From positions 77,528,861 to 77,592,860 of the forward strand of contig JAOWCC010000019.1 in the NCBI GenBank assembly GCA_030867875.1: a stretch of 64,000 nucleotides of DNA, in the 5' to 3' direction. Shown here one piece after another: positions 63,505 through 64,000 of this stretch (positions are counted from its first letter, which is position 1; each line of letters starts with the position of its first letter). A model generated the notes under the pieces. The model saw only the letters and a list, made by a program, of their open reading frames with translations, searched no databases and was not told the origin of the DNA. The stretch is from Actinernus sp. WN-2022. Lineage: Eukaryota > Cnidaria > Anthozoa > Actiniaria > Actinernidae. Made by a program: the position numbers and the translations under genes.

Positions 63505-63669
63505 ATGGGTAAAGCTCGCAAATCTCGGAAGAAATCAACGTGTTCGACAGAACAACAACCGCCTGTTTCGCTGGGAGAGGCGAAAACTGCCATAATAAAT
63601 GAAATGCGACAGGAAGGGAAGTTGTTTTATGAATATTGTTTCAGAATGCTAGAACGTGACGCTTGGTAA
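63505..63669 (+). CDS. Short basic reading frame, possible first coding exon, function unknown
   Basis: An ATG at 63505 begins MGKARKSRKKSTCSTEQQPP and continues through EAKTAIINEMRQEGKLFYEY before a stop at 63667. The sequence GCTTG|GTAAAT at 63661-63671 could be a splice donor just before the stop, so this may be exon 1 of a plus-strand gene leading out of the window. No domain was recognised; the N terminus looks like a nuclear-targeting basic stretch. Confidence 0.3.
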   Translation: MGKARKSRKKSTCSTEQQPPVSLGEAKTAIINEMRQEGKLFYEYCFRMLERDAW

Positions 63670-63743
63670 ATATGAGCTACTGCATGTAGCAAGTACAAAT
63701 CAATTCTGGCAAAAAGCTGTTTCAGGAACTGCGATTATTCCAG

Positions 63744-64000
63744 TTAAATTTCATTTTCATTCGAACACACAAAGGTCAACTTTTTACCCAAGCCGTAGCG
63801 ACTGCCATCTACTTCTTCACATGTTACTGGACAATGGCAGTCCTTGCAAACCATCGACTTATCAATCGCCCGATTCAAGAGTTCTCTGTCCACTACTATG
63901 TTATTCATTCTTTCCTCGGAAACCTCTTCCACGGGCTCGGTGTCCCAAAGTTTTCTCGCGCAGTGTTGTTGTGGTTTGTAACTATGCCGAGTTGGCGGCA
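63744..64000 (-). CDS. Mutator-like transposase-domain protein, N-terminal fragment
   Basis: The minus-strand frame is open from the window edge to the stop at 63744. It contains MNNIVVDRELLNRAIDKSMV, then CKDCHCPVTC and RYGLGKKLTFVCSN. The order of a leucine-rich start, a cysteine pair and a glycine-lysine-leucine block ending FVCSN resembles the beginning of Mutator-like transposase-domain proteins that are multi-copy in cnidarians. The stop after 19 further bases suggests a truncated or broken copy, or an exon end. The remainder would lie beyond position 64000 or is lost. Confidence 0.45.
   Translation of the reverse strand, partial: PPTRHSYKPQQHCARKLWDTEPVEEVSEERMNNIVVDRELLNRAIDKSMVCKDCHCPVTCEEVDGSRYGLGKKLTFVCSNENEI

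Overview
The window looks like nuclear DNA of an invertebrate animal, most likely an anthozoan cnidarian (stony coral or relative). It has GT-AG introns, dense non-LTR retrotransposons, tRNA-derived SINEs, short inverted-repeat DNA transposons and minisatellites. It also holds one large split gene of the alpha-2-macroglobulin/CD109/TEP thioester family. The cnidarian assignment is inferred from the mix of families and was not checked against any genome.

Right-hand 38 kb (about 26.0-60.0 kb, minus strand): 22 consecutive exons, each with acceptor and donor and all in compatible phase, code for 990 residues of a secreted thioester protein. They run from a mid N-terminal macroglobulin (MG) domain through the bait-like part of MG6, MG7, the CUB halves and the thioester domain (intact GCGEQ plus a catalytic-type histidine) into the start of the C-terminal receptor-binding/MG8 domain. 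The 5' exons (signal peptide, MG1-MG3) probably lie beyond position 64000. The last one to three 3' exons were not found. The introns hold many palindromic MITEs, SINEs, a non-LTR retrotransposon and about ten minisatellites.

Middle (12.3-21.2 kb, and 29.8-31.6 kb inside an intron): two families of non-autonomous rolling-circle-type elements resembling Helentron/Helitron2. Each family starts with an 8-base sequence whose inverted copy lies just inside the 3' end, followed by a perfect or near-perfect hairpin and CTTGTT. Insertions are at TT with no further duplication. One full copy splits a reverse-transcriptase reading frame. The others form an 8.9-kb nested and head-to-tail cluster in the ATT-repeat tail of another retrotransposon. 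This is the most interesting system in the window.

Left-hand 12 kb: a graveyard of mobile DNA and broken genes on the plus strand. It holds a frameshifted chromodomain remnant, the 3' end of a non-LTR element, an envelope-like retroelement remnant split by a SINE, a frameshifted SGNH-hydrolase-like gene, a minisatellite, and a degraded non-LTR reverse transcriptase broken by a 1-kb insertion that itself carries a mariner-type MITE.

Right edge (63.5-64.0 kb): a small plus-strand reading frame of unknown function and, on the minus strand, a fragment resembling the N-terminal part of the Mutator-like transposase-domain proteins common in cnidarian genomes.
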